Positions 1 to 6,370 of a stretch of DNA of 13,076 nucleotides are shown here, one piece after another. The DNA comes from an uncultured Roseburia sp. Its GTDB lineage: Bacteria; Bacillota; Clostridia; Lachnospirales; Lachnospiraceae. The translations under genes were made by a program, and so were the position numbers. The number at the start of each line of letters is the position of its first letter. The stretch's first letter is position 1. The DNA lies in the NCBI GenBank assembly GCA_946055175.1, contig CAMGET010000009.1, positions 1 through 13,076 on the forward strand, read 5' to 3'. The notes beneath the pieces are model-generated. The model ran no database searches and had not been told where the DNA came from. It saw only the letters and a program-made list of their open reading frames with translations.

Positions 1-499
1 TCAATACCTCCGGTTCTGCTGCCAGAATTCCGGCTATTGCAATTCTTCTTTTTTCTCCACCGGAAAACTCAAGTGGTGATTTTTCTCTCACCTTTTCATA
101 ATCAAATCCCATAATGGTCAATGCATGTTCCACTGCTGACTGCATTTTTTCCTTTGACCATCCAAAGTGTTTCAAACCGAATGCCACATCCCTCTCTACC
201 GTAGTTTCAAACAGCTGGCATTCCGGGAATTGAAAAACTACACCAATCTTGCGGCGAAGCTCGTTTCGGTCATATTTTTTATCATTAATATCTTTACCGT
301 CCAAGAGAATCGTTCCGCTTTCCGGAGCCAAAAGTCCCGCTATCAGTTGAATCAGCGTAGATTTCCCACAGCCGGTCTTTCCCATAATCCCCACAAACTC
401 ACCCTTTTCGATGGTGATTGATATATTTTTAAGCGCTTCCGAGACATATGGAGTCCTTGGCGCATAGGTATAAGATACCGTATCTAACGCAATTGACAT
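1..499 (-). CDS. ecfA2: Energy-coupling factor transporter ATPase EcfA2, 3' end cut by window edge
   Basis: This is one of the two ABC ATPases that power an ECF-type vitamin/micronutrient importer, working with EcfA1, the membrane protein EcfT and exchangeable S components. The 166 visible residues show Walker A (GKTGCGKST, residues 40-48), the Q-loop (FQFPE, Q90) and an ABC signature written FSGGEKRRIAIAG (FSGGE at 145-149). The frame leaves the window just before Walker B. The ATG at 497-499 lies inside the last codons of ecfA1, a 16-nt overlap that implies translational coupling. By family knowledge EcfA2 follows EcfA1 and precedes ecfT, which would lie beyond position 1. The signature variant (F for L, E for Q) is within the range seen in ABC proteins. 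The family call is firm; A1 versus A2 rests on gene order and the signature style. Confidence 0.9.
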   Translation of the reverse strand, partial: MSIALDTVSYTYAPRTPYVSEALKNISITIEKGEFVGIMGKTGCGKSTLIQLIAGLLAPESGTILLDGKDINDKKYDRNELRRKIGVVFQFPECQLFETTVERDVAFGLKHFGWSKEKMQSAVEHALTIMGFDYEKVREKSPLEFSGGEKRRIAIAGILAAEPEVL

Positions 500-1314
500 A
501 ATTTTTCCACCAGTTCCTCTTTGGTAAGTGGGCATCCGGACAGTTCTATGCCCGCTTCTTTCAAATCGTAGTAAGCCTTTACCGCCATAGGCGGTGTAAG
601 TCCGGTCCTGCTTAACAGTTCTAAATCCGGCAGAATCTCACGCGGCGTTCCAATTCCAAGGATCTTCCCGTCATGAAGCAACACAATGCGATCTGCCATC
701 ACTGCTTCTTCTATATAATGTGATATCATGATAATCGTTTTCCCATTATCCCGAAGCCTTCCCATTGTATTTAGCACATCTCGTCTTCCTTCCGGGTCAA
801 GCATGGATGTTACTTCGTCAAAAATAAGAATATCCGGTTCAACGGCTAATACTCCTGCAATTGCAATGCGCTGTTTCTGTCCACCGGAAAGAAAATGTGT
901 GGATTGCTTCTCATATCCTGCCATTCCAACCGTTTCCAACGCCCACTTTACCCTGCCCGGAATCTCTTCTTCACTTATGCCAAAATTGCGAAGACCAAAA
1001 GAAAGATCTTCGTCAACAACAGAAGAAACGAATTGATTGTCCGGGTTTTGAAATACCATACCGCAGGCCTTACGAATCTTCCAGATATTCGCATTCGCCA
1101 AGGCGTCTAATCCTGCCACTACAAGCTCACCTTTCTGTGGAAAAAGTAAAGCATTTAAGTGACGGGCGAGGGTGGTTTTTCCACAGCCATTATGACCTAA
1201 AATTGCCAAAAATTCTCCTTCTCTTACCTGAAAGGAGACATCGTCAATCGCCCGGTTTTTATTTTCTTCTGATAGATAGGAATACGTTAAATGTTGTGCA
1301 ATAACTGCCTGCAT
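484..1314 (-). CDS. ecfA1: Energy-coupling factor transporter ATPase EcfA1
   Basis: This is a complete 276-residue ABC ATPase of an ECF vitamin transporter, the usual family length. Visible motifs are Walker A GHNGCGKTT (residues 40-48), Q-loop Q89 in FQNPDNQ, signature LSGGQ (142-146), Walker B ILIFDE (162-167) followed by VTSMLDPEGR, and H-loop H199 (ISHYIEEA). The C-terminal extension of about 60 residues fits EcfA1 rather than generic importer ATPases. The start is supported by GAGGT six bases upstream. The gene is first in a unit with its own promoter (-10 at 1336-1341) directly behind the terminator of the dCMP deaminase operon, and it overlaps ecfA2 by 16 nt. In many Firmicutes the pair follows the ribosomal gene rplQ; here the neighbour is different. 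Confidence 0.93.
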   Translation of the reverse strand: MQAVIAQHLTYSYLSEENKNRAIDDVSFQVREGEFLAILGHNGCGKTTLARHLNALLFPQKGELVVAGLDALANANIWKIRKACGMVFQNPDNQFVSSVVDEDLSFGLRNFGISEEEIPGRVKWALETVGMAGYEKQSTHFLSGGQKQRIAIAGVLAVEPDILIFDEVTSMLDPEGRRDVLNTMGRLRDNGKTIIMISHYIEEAVMADRIVLLHDGKILGIGTPREILPDLELLSRTGLTPPMAVKAYYDLKEAGIELSGCPLTKEELVEKLCQLR

Positions 1315-1335
1315 AATTTTACCTCATACTGCTTG

Positions 1336-1364
1336 ATTATATCGGTTTTTACAAATTTGGTGAA
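1336..1364 (-). promoter_or_regulatory. Predicted sigma-A promoter of ecfA1-ecfA2
   Basis: On the minus strand there is a perfect -10 box TATAAT (1336-1341) and a -35 box TTCACC (1359-1364, 4 of 6 consensus), separated by exactly 17 bp. Transcription would begin near 1329, leaving a short leader of about 15 nt with the GAGGT ribosome site at 1321-1325. It sits between the upstream operon's terminator and ecfA1, where a promoter is needed. This is a sequence match only. Confidence 0.6.
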
Positions 1365-1393
1365 GCCCCGTGGGGGGTATATATTTGAGTGCC

Positions 1394-1430
1394 AAAAAAA
1401 TAGGAGTTGAAACTCACCTGTCTCAACCCC
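1394..1430 (-). terminator. Rho-independent terminator after the dCMP deaminase gene
   Basis: Read on the minus strand, GGGGTTGAGAC (1420-1430) pairs with GTTTCAACTCC (1403-1413) to give an 11-bp stem with two G-U pairs and a 6-nt loop. A T-rich tract (TATTTTTTT, 1394-1402) follows at once. It lies 7 nt past the stop codon and closes the sua5-phosphatase-upp-dCMP deaminase unit. Confidence 0.85.
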
Positions 1431-1437
1431 TGTCTGT

Positions 1438-1923
1438 TTATAACACTATTTTTACTTCGCGATTTGTATGCTGATAGTTTACCAATTCGACACCGGCTGC
1501 ATTTAGCATGCGCTTGGAAGCAATGGTATTTGGCTCCTTCTCATATTTGTCGCTGTCGTAAACTACACGCTTAATACCCGCCTGAATAATCGCTTTCGCA
1601 CATTCGTTACACGGAAATAAAGTAACGTAAATGGTTGCACCATCCAAACTGCCGCCACGATAATTTAATATGGCGTTCAGTTCACTATGTGTAGTGTAGA
1701 AATACTTGTTTTCCAAGGGAGCGCCCTCTCTGCACCACGGGAACTCATCATCTGAACATCCGATTGGCAATCCATTATACCCCATGGATAAAATCTTATG
1801 GTCCGAGCTTACGATACAGGCGCCCACCTGTGTATTGGGGTCCTTGGAACGCATGCCGGAAAGTATGGCTACTCCCATAAAATACTCATCCCAGCTAATA
1901 TAGTCTGTTCTCTTTTCGCTCAT
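1438..1923 (-). CDS. dCMP deaminase (ComEB-like zinc deaminase)
   Basis: This 161-residue enzyme is predicted to deaminate dCMP to dUMP, feeding thymidylate synthesis in the cytosol. The zinc-deaminase signature is clear: HSE (H79, catalytic E81) and PCNEC (C105, C108) supply the His-Cys-Cys zinc site and the proton-shuttling Glu. The N-terminal part with DPNTQVGA and MGYNGLP is typical of the dCMP/ComEB branch rather than cytidine deaminase. Length is normal. The start has AGGAGG at 1928-1933, only 4 nt from the ATG. It is the last gene of the operon, 35 nt after upp, and pairs logically with uracil salvage. A role in DNA uptake (comEB naming) is not implied. The Dcd symbol is ambiguous with dCTP deaminase, so no symbol is given. 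Confidence 0.9.
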   Translation of the reverse strand: MSEKRTDYISWDEYFMGVAILSGMRSKDPNTQVGACIVSSDHKILSMGYNGLPIGCSDDEFPWCREGAPLENKYFYTTHSELNAILNYRGGSLDGATIYVTLFPCNECAKAIIQAGIKRVVYDSDKYEKEPNTIASKRMLNAAGVELVNYQHTNREVKIVL

Positions 1924-1927
1924 AAGT

Positions 1928-1950
1928 CCTCCTTTTTCTCCGAAGGAGAC
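1928..1950 (-). promoter_or_regulatory. Possible translational hairpin covering the dCMP deaminase ribosome site
   Basis: In the upp/dCMP deaminase gap the transcript can form a small hairpin (TCTCC-TTC-GGAGA, 1937-1949) that leaves the AGGAGG free. Alternatively GTCTCCTT (1943-1950) can pair with AAGGAGGAC, with one bulged G, and bury the ribosome site. The two pairings exclude each other. This was folded by eye; no ligand or protein is suggested. Confidence 0.2.
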
Positions 1951-1958
1951 TGCTTCGA

Positions 1959-2588
1959 TTATTTTGTTCCGAAAATACGGTCGCCTGCGTCACCGAGTCC
2001 CGGTACGATATAGCCTTTTTCATTTAAATGATCATCCAATGCACCGATAATCATATCAACATCCGGATGTGCTTCCTGCATCTTCTTAATTCCTTCCGGT
2101 GCGGCAATTACACACATGAAATGAATGTTCTTCACACCTCTGTTTTTCAGCATCTGAATGGCTGCAATCGCAGAACCGCCGGTTGCAAGCATTGGATCTA
2201 CTACGAATACTTCTCTGTTTGCACAGTCTGCCGGCAGTTTACAGAAATATTCAACCGGTTCTAAGGTCTCTTCGTTACGGTATAAACCAATATGTCCCAC
2301 CTTTGCCGCCGGAATCATGGCAAGTACACCGTCTACCATTCCAAGGCCTGCTCTAAGAATCGGAACTACAGCCAGCTTCTTTCCTTTTAATTCCTTTGCA
2401 GTTGTCTTACAAATTGGGGTTTCAATTTCAACATCCGCAAGCTGAAGATCTCTGGTTGCTTCATAGCATTCCAACATCGCGATTTCACCAATTAAGGTAC
2501 GGAAATCTTTTGAGCCTGTTTCCACTCTTCTAAGAATACCGATTTTGTGCTGAATTAATGGATGATCCATTACCACTACCTTTGACAT
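1959..2588 (-). CDS. upp: Uracil phosphoribosyltransferase
   Basis: Upp converts uracil and PRPP to UMP plus pyrophosphate, the main pyrimidine-base salvage step, in the cytosol. The 209-residue length is standard. Diagnostic segments are [16 protein letters not shown] (74-89), the PRPP loop [12 protein letters not shown] (129-140), and the C-terminal uracil-binding stretch [13 protein letters not shown]. The ATG is preceded by AGGAGG at 2597-2602, eight bases away. That ribosome site overlaps the phosphatase stop codon at 2601-2603, indicating tight operon coupling. It is the third gene of the unit starting at sua5. In Bacillus subtilis upp also lies downstream of ywlC/ywlE, with other genes between that are missing here. 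Confidence 0.97.
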   Translation of the reverse strand: MSKVVVMDHPLIQHKIGILRRVETGSKDFRTLIGEIAMLECYEATRDLQLADVEIETPICKTTAKELKGKKLAVVPILRAGLGMVDGVLAMIPAAKVGHIGLYRNEETLEPVEYFCKLPADCANREVFVVDPMLATGGSAIAAIQMLKNRGVKNIHFMCVIAAPEGIKKMQEAHPDVDMIIGALDDHLNEKGYIVPGLGDAGDRIFGTK

Positions 2589-2600
2589 TTGTTTTTCCTC

Positions 2601-3056
2601 CTAAGATTCATTTAATAAGTTAACTAGCTTTTGTATTGTCTTTCGCATGGTTTCATAACACAGTCCGTAAGACTGTAAATTTCCTCCATACGGATCCAAT
2701 ATTTCTAATTCATCGCCCACCAGTTCCGTTAAGACGTGGACATTTTCCGGAATTGCGTTTTCATATTTCTCCAGAATTTTCTCTCTTTGCAGGTACTCCA
2801 TTGTCAGAACTAAAGTGTCCTCCGTCAGGTCCTCCTCCGTTAACTGTGTCGAGCAAAAATCGCTCAATGAAATACCATTACTGATTAATACGGCTTCTGC
2901 TTTCTGATTAATTGGTTCCGGGAACAGCACTACCAGCCCCCGCGATTCTATCTCAACCGGTTGCTTCAGTGAAAAATCCTTTAAAATTGCTTCTGCCATA
3001 GGCGCCCTTGATGTGCCGCTCTCACAAACAAATAAAATTCGATTATATTCTTTCAT
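2601..3056 (-). CDS. Low-molecular-weight protein tyrosine/arginine phosphatase family protein (YwlE-like)
   Basis: The 151-residue protein begins with the family's P-loop: a beta strand ILFVC, then CESGTSR (C11 to R17), matching the CX5R catalytic signature, then APMAEAIL. The C-terminal DPYGG carries the expected general-acid Asp (D121). The fold uses a Cys-phosphate intermediate to remove phosphate from protein tyrosine or, in B. subtilis YwlE, arginine. The residue at Cys+4 is Thr, as in YwlE, where it favours phosphoarginine. However, the usual Asn and second Cys of the CxGNTCR loop are Gly and Ser here, so the substrate is uncertain. Position between sua5 (16-nt gap) and upp (12-nt gap) mirrors the ywlC-ywlE-upp neighbourhood of Bacillus. 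AGGAG at 3067-3071 supports the start. Confidence 0.8.
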   Translation of the reverse strand: MKEYNRILFVCESGTSRAPMAEAILKDFSLKQPVEIESRGLVVLFPEPINQKAEAVLISNGISLSDFCSTQLTEEDLTEDTLVLTMEYLQREKILEKYENAIPENVHVLTELVGDELEILDPYGGNLQSYGLCYETMRKTIQKLVNLLNES

Positions 3057-3072
3057 TCCTGATTATCTCCTG

Positions 3073-4143
3073 CTACACATGCAATACCTGATATCCCGCT
3101 GCTTTTAACAGCCGGTTCATGATTGCCTGTCCGATTCTTGGCGTTTTGAAACTTTCCGAATATATCGCATCGACTTCCTGCTCATCAAATTCCCGCAGTA
3201 TCTTATAAAGATGCTGCGCAATTGCATCCTCATCTGCTCTCGCGCCAATGCTGAAAACCACATCCGCCTGATAACGCCGGTATGTTTCATCCGTTGCAAT
3301 GACACCAATATGCATGCCTTTCTTCTGTCCGCTTTCCACCAGCTCATTTATTTTTGCAACCACGTTATCCGTTTCACCTTCTACCAGGACCAAATCTGCT
3401 TTTGGCGCATAATGCTTATAACGCATTCCCGGTGCTTTCGGTTTCTGTCCGCCTTTCGACGGGTCTGTAATATCCGCTGCTAAAATCCCCGGATCGATTT
3501 GCACCTCTTCTCCAAGGACTTCTTCAAACATCTCCTTTGTAATATAGCCAGGCCTAAGAATCATCGGTTTTTCCTCTGTCAAATCAATAATCGTAGACTC
3601 TAAACCGATTCTTACCGGACCTGCGTCTAATATCATCGGAATTCTGCCATCCATATCATGCAATACATGAATGGCTTCTGTCGGGCTTGGTTTTCCGGAC
3701 GTATTCGCACTTGGTGCCGCAATCAGGCATCCGCTTTCTTCAATCAGCCTTAATGCAACCGGGTGGTTCGGCATCCGGACTGCAACCGTGTCCATCCCGC
3801 CGGTTGTCTCATAAGGGACTCTTTCATTTTTCCATACAATCATGGTAAGCGGCCCCGGCCAGAATGTATCTGCTAATTTTTTTGCCTGTGGCGGAACCTT
3901 CTTTGCAATGGATAGTAATTCTTCATATTTACAAATGTGAACAATGAGCGGATTGTCTGACGGTCTGCCCTTTGCCGCGTAAATTTTCTTTGCTGCTTCC
4001 GGGCGTAATGCATCTGCACCCAGACCATATACCGTCTCTGTAGGGAACGCAACCAGTTCTCCCTGTTTTATCAGCTCTGCAGCCTCCCTCATTGAAGCAT
4101 CATCGCCGGGTTTATTTTCTATTTTTACAAGTTTGGTCTGCAT
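3073..4143 (-). CDS. L-threonylcarbamoyladenylate synthase (Sua5/YwlC type)
   Basis: The enzyme makes threonylcarbamoyl-AMP from threonine, bicarbonate and ATP, the first step of t6A37 modification in ANN-decoding tRNAs. With the start used here it has 356 residues, the long Sua5 form. The N-terminal YrdC domain shows AFPTETVYGLGADA and KGRPSDNPLIVH, followed by SANTSGKPSPT. The C-terminal Sua5 domain begins with APGMRYKHYAPKADLVLVEG. An in-frame ATG exists 12 nt upstream (4153-4155), but it has only TTGGG directly against it. The ATG at 4141-4143 has TAGGA before it, though at a tight 3 nt, and gives the usual MQTKLVKIE-like beginning. The choice is a preference, not certain. It is first gene of the operon, with a promoter at 4179-4207. 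Confidence 0.92.
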   Translation of the reverse strand: MQTKLVKIENKPGDDASMREAAELIKQGELVAFPTETVYGLGADALRPEAAKKIYAAKGRPSDNPLIVHICKYEELLSIAKKVPPQAKKLADTFWPGPLTMIVWKNERVPYETTGGMDTVAVRMPNHPVALRLIEESGCLIAAPSANTSGKPSPTEAIHVLHDMDGRIPMILDAGPVRIGLESTIIDLTEEKPMILRPGYITKEMFEEVLGEEVQIDPGILAADITDPSKGGQKPKAPGMRYKHYAPKADLVLVEGETDNVVAKINELVESGQKKGMHIGVIATDETYRRYQADVVFSIGARADEDAIAQHLYKILREFDEQEVDAIYSESFKTPRIGQAIMNRLLKAAGYQVLHV

Positions 4144-4178
4144 AAATCCTACCATCCCAATTTAAAATCGTTTTTCTT

Positions 4179-4207
4179 ATTATGGCACAATTCCAAAATT
4201 TAGGCAA
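4179..4207 (-). promoter_or_regulatory. Predicted promoter of the sua5-phosphatase-upp-dCMP deaminase operon
   Basis: The minus strand carries -10 box CATAAT (4179-4184, 5 of 6) and -35 box TTGCCT (4202-4207, 4 of 6) with a 17-bp spacer. Transcription would start near 4172, about 30 nt before the preferred sua5 start. Its -35 box is one arm of the dyad at 4203-4217, so it may be co-regulated with galM. Confidence 0.55.
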
Positions 4208-4217
4208 CCTACTTGCC
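4203..4217. promoter_or_regulatory. Inverted repeat spanning both divergent -35 boxes
   Basis: GGCAA-CCTAC-TTGCC is a perfect 5-bp dyad with a 5-nt centre. Its left arm lies in the minus-strand -35 box of sua5 and its right arm in the plus-strand -35 box of galM. The symmetry may simply arise because both arms are TTGCC-like -35 sequences facing away from each other, but a bound protein here would block both promoters. Confidence 0.35.
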
Positions 4218-4241
4218 ATGTTTTCCTAAAAAACGTATAAT
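4213..4241 (+). promoter_or_regulatory. Predicted sigma-A promoter of galM
   Basis: -35 TTGCCA (4213-4218, 5 of 6 consensus) and a perfect -10 TATAAT (4236-4241) are separated by exactly 17 bp. The predicted start is near 4248, giving a leader of about 44 nt that contains the palindrome at 4252-4265 and the AAGGA ribosome site at 4280-4284. This is among the best promoter matches in the window. Confidence 0.7.
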
Positions 4242-4251
4242 AAAAAAGATA

Positions 4252-4265
4252 ATAGTTTAAACTAT
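4252..4265. promoter_or_regulatory. 14-bp perfect palindrome just past the galM -10 box, candidate operator
   Basis: ATAGTTTAAACTAT is its own reverse complement. It starts about 4 bp after the predicted galM transcription start, a classic place for a repressor to act. AT-rich palindromes do arise by chance in such DNA, and no regulator gene that would bind it is adjacent, so the function is inferred from position only. Confidence 0.35.
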
Positions 4266-4291
4266 AGCATAAAAGGATAAAGGATATTGTT

Positions 4292-5329
4292 ATGAAAATT
4301 ATAAAATCAGATTTTGGAACAACAACCGCAGGGGAAGCTGTTAGTTTATTCCATCTGGAGAATGCAGATGGTGCATTCATCGAGATTATCGATTTTGGTG
4401 CACGTATCTACAAAATAGCCGTCCCTGACAAAGAAGGTACCTTAAGAGATGTCTGTCTGGGGCTTACCTCCTTAGAAGATTATGAAAAAGAGACCGCCTA
4501 CTATGGAGCAATCTGTGGCCGTGTAGCAAACAGAATCAAAGAGGGCCGTTTTTCATTAAATGGTGTAGATTATCAGCTCGCCATTAACAATGGTCCGAAC
4601 CACTTACATGGCGGTGCTGTCGGATACAGTCATAAAGTTTGGAAGTCTGCGATAAAGGATGATAAGCTTGTGCTTACCATGGAATCTCCTGACGGCGAAG
4701 AAAATTATCCGGGCAACCTTACCCTCACGGTTACTTACTCATGGTCTGAAGATAATGAAATCGGCATTTTATATGAAGCCACTTCGGATAAGGATACAAT
4801 TATCAATGTAACAAACCACACTTACTTTAACTTAAATGGAGAAGGAACGGAAAGCATTTTAAATCATGAACTATTTATAGATGCAGATGCCATTACACCG
4901 GTTGACCATACTCTAATTCCAACAGGAGAGCTATTGCCGGTAGAGGGTACTCCATTTGATTTCAGAACACTTCATACAATAGGGAAATTTATGGATTCAG
5001 ACCATCCACAGTTCGCACCTTTAGGAACCTATGACCATAACTTCGTAATCAATGGAACCGGTTTAAGAGAAGCGGCCATTTTGCAGTCAAAAGAAAGCGG
5101 CATCCGGGTCACCTGTTTTACAGACCAGCCGGGTATTCAGATTTATGTTGCAGCACAGGGTTCTGATTTTGTTGGTAAGTTTGGCGAGCGCTATCCAAAA
5201 CAAGTCAGCGTATGTTTAGAGACTCAGCACTATCCTGACTCCATTAACCACGAGAATTTTCCAAGCATTGTATTAAAAGCAGGCGAGGCATTCCGAAGCA
5301 AAACGCTCTATCACTTTTCAACTTTCTAA
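4292..5329 (+). CDS. galM: Aldose 1-epimerase (galactose mutarotase)
   Basis: GalM interconverts the alpha and beta anomers of galactose, glucose and related sugars, supplying the anomer used by the kinases of the Leloir pathway. The 345-residue protein is of usual length and has no signal peptide, so it is cytosolic. Signature segments are GRVANRIKEGRFSLNG, NGPNHLHGG (100-108), NVTNHTYFNLNG with catalytic His176, YDHNFVING with Asp248, and CLETQHYPDS with catalytic base Glu310. AAGGA lies 7 nt before the ATG. It is a single-gene unit with its own promoter and a weak terminator, divergent from the sua5 operon. No other galactose genes are visible, so the sugar it serves in vivo cannot be told. 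The family call is firm. Confidence 0.95.
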   Translation: MKIIKSDFGTTTAGEAVSLFHLENADGAFIEIIDFGARIYKIAVPDKEGTLRDVCLGLTSLEDYEKETAYYGAICGRVANRIKEGRFSLNGVDYQLAINNGPNHLHGGAVGYSHKVWKSAIKDDKLVLTMESPDGEENYPGNLTLTVTYSWSEDNEIGILYEATSDKDTIINVTNHTYFNLNGEGTESILNHELFIDADAITPVDHTLIPTGELLPVEGTPFDFRTLHTIGKFMDSDHPQFAPLGTYDHNFVINGTGLREAAILQSKESGIRVTCFTDQPGIQIYVAAQGSDFVGKFGERYPKQVSVCLETQHYPDSINHENFPSIVLKAGEAFRSKTLYHFSTF

Positions 5330-5334
5330 GCAAG

Positions 5335-5360
5335 ATGTATTTGCTTTTATACATTTTTTT
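5335..5360 (+). terminator. Weak AT-rich terminator after galM
   Basis: ATGTAT (5335-5340) pairs with ATACAT (5349-5354) around an 8-nt loop and runs straight into six more T residues (5355-5360). The stem is short and AT-only apart from one G-C pair. An alternative stem, AAGCAA with TTGCTT, overlaps it. Some read-through toward the ferredoxin gene is likely. Confidence 0.5.
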
Positions 5361-5389
5361 AGAGATTATTACTTGCTAAGCAGTCCTTT

Positions 5390-5418
5390 TTGTATTAAAA
5401 TCATTAATAAGCTATGAT
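5390..5418 (+). promoter_or_regulatory. Predicted promoter of the ferredoxin gene
   Basis: -10 TATGAT (5413-5418, 5 of 6) lies 17 bp after TTGTAT (5390-5395, 3 of 6). The start would be near 5425, leaving a short AT-rich leader with a strong AAGGAGG at 5447-5453, nine bases from the ATG. The -35 match is poor, so the call rests mostly on the -10 box, the spacing and the location. Confidence 0.45.
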
Positions 5419-5441
5419 TGGATAGCAGATTTGATTTCTAA

Positions 5442-5633
<192 letters not shown>

Positions 5634-5646
5634 TTGATACTTATTC

Positions 5647-5676
5647 AAAAAAAGAGGGTGATTACCCTCTTTTTTG
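5647..5676. terminator. Bidirectional rho-independent terminator between ferredoxin and MerR-type gene
   Basis: GAGGGT (5654-5659) and ACCCTC (5664-5669) form a stem around GATT. It is flanked by an A-run on the left and a T-run on the right that extend the pairing to 12 bp and give a U-tract in both directions. It terminates the ferredoxin gene on plus and the regulator gene on minus. The minus-strand stop codon (5662-5664) lies within the hairpin. Confidence 0.9.
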
Positions 5677-6246
5677 TTTGCTCTCAAATAGTCCACGTTT
5701 TTTTGTTTTCTTCAAATTTCCGCGAATTGCTTCGTCCAGCTTTCGAAACCGTTCTTCTTCTGCCTCTTCCTGCTCCCGCATCAGATAGTTCATTTCCTTG
5801 ATGACCTGTTCTCCGACTTCTTCACTAATGGCCTTACTCAGTTGCTCATTATTTGCTGCAATCGCTTTTCCCACAATTTCGGTCATCAGATCTGTAAACT
5901 GTGCCATCCGGTCTGTATTGTCTAAGATACTTCGCTCGTCTTCCTTTTGCGCCATCACGAGAGGTCCCCGATAAACAACCTGCGGCTTCGGGGGTGCCTC
6001 TTCCGGGACCAGATAGTCACCGTTCCCATTATGTATAATCATGCGAATGGCCTTTAGCTGATAGCCCTTCTCCTTTAATTCCTTTATTTTCATAAAATCC
6101 TCAATATTCTCTTGTGTATAGTATCGATGTCCCATTTCATTTCTCGGGATATTAAGATCGAGTTCCTCTTCCCAGTAACGTAATACATGAGATTCTACGT
6201 TTACCAGTGAGGCAGCGTCAGATATCATGTAGCGTACTTTTTCCAT
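5662..6246 (-). CDS. MerR-type helix-turn-helix protein with C-terminal coiled coil
   Basis: This is a 194-residue cytosolic DNA-binding protein. Residues about 5-70 form a MerR-type winged helix: the helix-turn-helix with VESHVLRYWEEEL, the wing with NEMGHRYYTQENIEDF, and then KELKEKGYQLKAIRMI. A Pro-rich linker (80-92) follows. Residues about 115-175 are charged heptad-like sequence that should form a coiled coil, ending in a basic tail (KKTKKRG, KQKRG). There is no effector-binding domain or Cys metal site, so sensing of metals or drugs is not supported. RacA-like or other structural DNA-binding roles are possible but unproven. The start has GGGGAGG 7 nt upstream. The last codons lie in the bidirectional terminator. 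Target genes are unknown, and regulation of the upstream pectinase gene is not shown. Confidence 0.8.
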   Translation of the reverse strand: MEKVRYMISDAASLVNVESHVLRYWEEELDLNIPRNEMGHRYYTQENIEDFMKIKELKEKGYQLKAIRMIIHNGNGDYLVPEEAPPKPQVVYRGPLVMAQKEDERSILDNTDRMAQFTDLMTEIVGKAIAANNEQLSKAISEEVGEQVIKEMNYLMREQEEAEEERFRKLDEAIRGNLKKTKKRGLFESKQKRG

Positions 6247-6284
6247 TGCCTGTCCTCCCCTTTTCTGTTGATTTCTTCTATTTC

Positions 6285-6313
6285 ATTATAACTTTCTCAC
6301 AAAATCGGCACAA
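6285..6313 (-). promoter_or_regulatory. Predicted promoter of the MerR-type gene
   Basis: The minus strand has a perfect -10 TATAAT (6285-6290), about 38 nt before the ATG, and a weak -35 TTGTGC (6308-6313, 3 of 6) at 17 bp. The -35 area is made of short repeated motifs (see 6301-6343), which may allow a regulator to act where the -35 is poor. Confidence 0.55.
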
Positions 6314-6343
6314 TGAAAATCGGTCGCCTTATTCCGACACAAT
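6301..6343. repeat. Short repeated motifs over the MerR-type promoter, candidate operator
   Basis: AAAATCGG occurs at 6301-6308 and again at 6316-6323. CGGCACAAT (6306-6314) recurs with one difference as CGACACAAT (6335-6343). The copies cover the -35 box and the DNA just upstream. Repeats this close are plausible sites for self-regulation by the MerR-type product, but no binding is shown. Confidence 0.3.
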
Positions 6344-6370
6344 TCGCCTCTTAAGATATTTATACGACAA

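Noticed and set aside
167..421. Plus-strand open frame opposite ecfA2
   Set aside because: The minus strand encodes clear ABC ATPase motifs across the same DNA; the plus frame has no ribosome site or recognisable domain.
861..1304. 147-codon plus-strand open frame opposite ecfA1
   Set aside because: It is a shadow of a complete, motif-bearing ABC ATPase gene.
1366..1377. CCCCGTGGGGGG element upstream of ecfA1
   Set aside because: The stem is only 4 bp, with no following T-tract, and a better terminator lies next to it. I see no function to assign.
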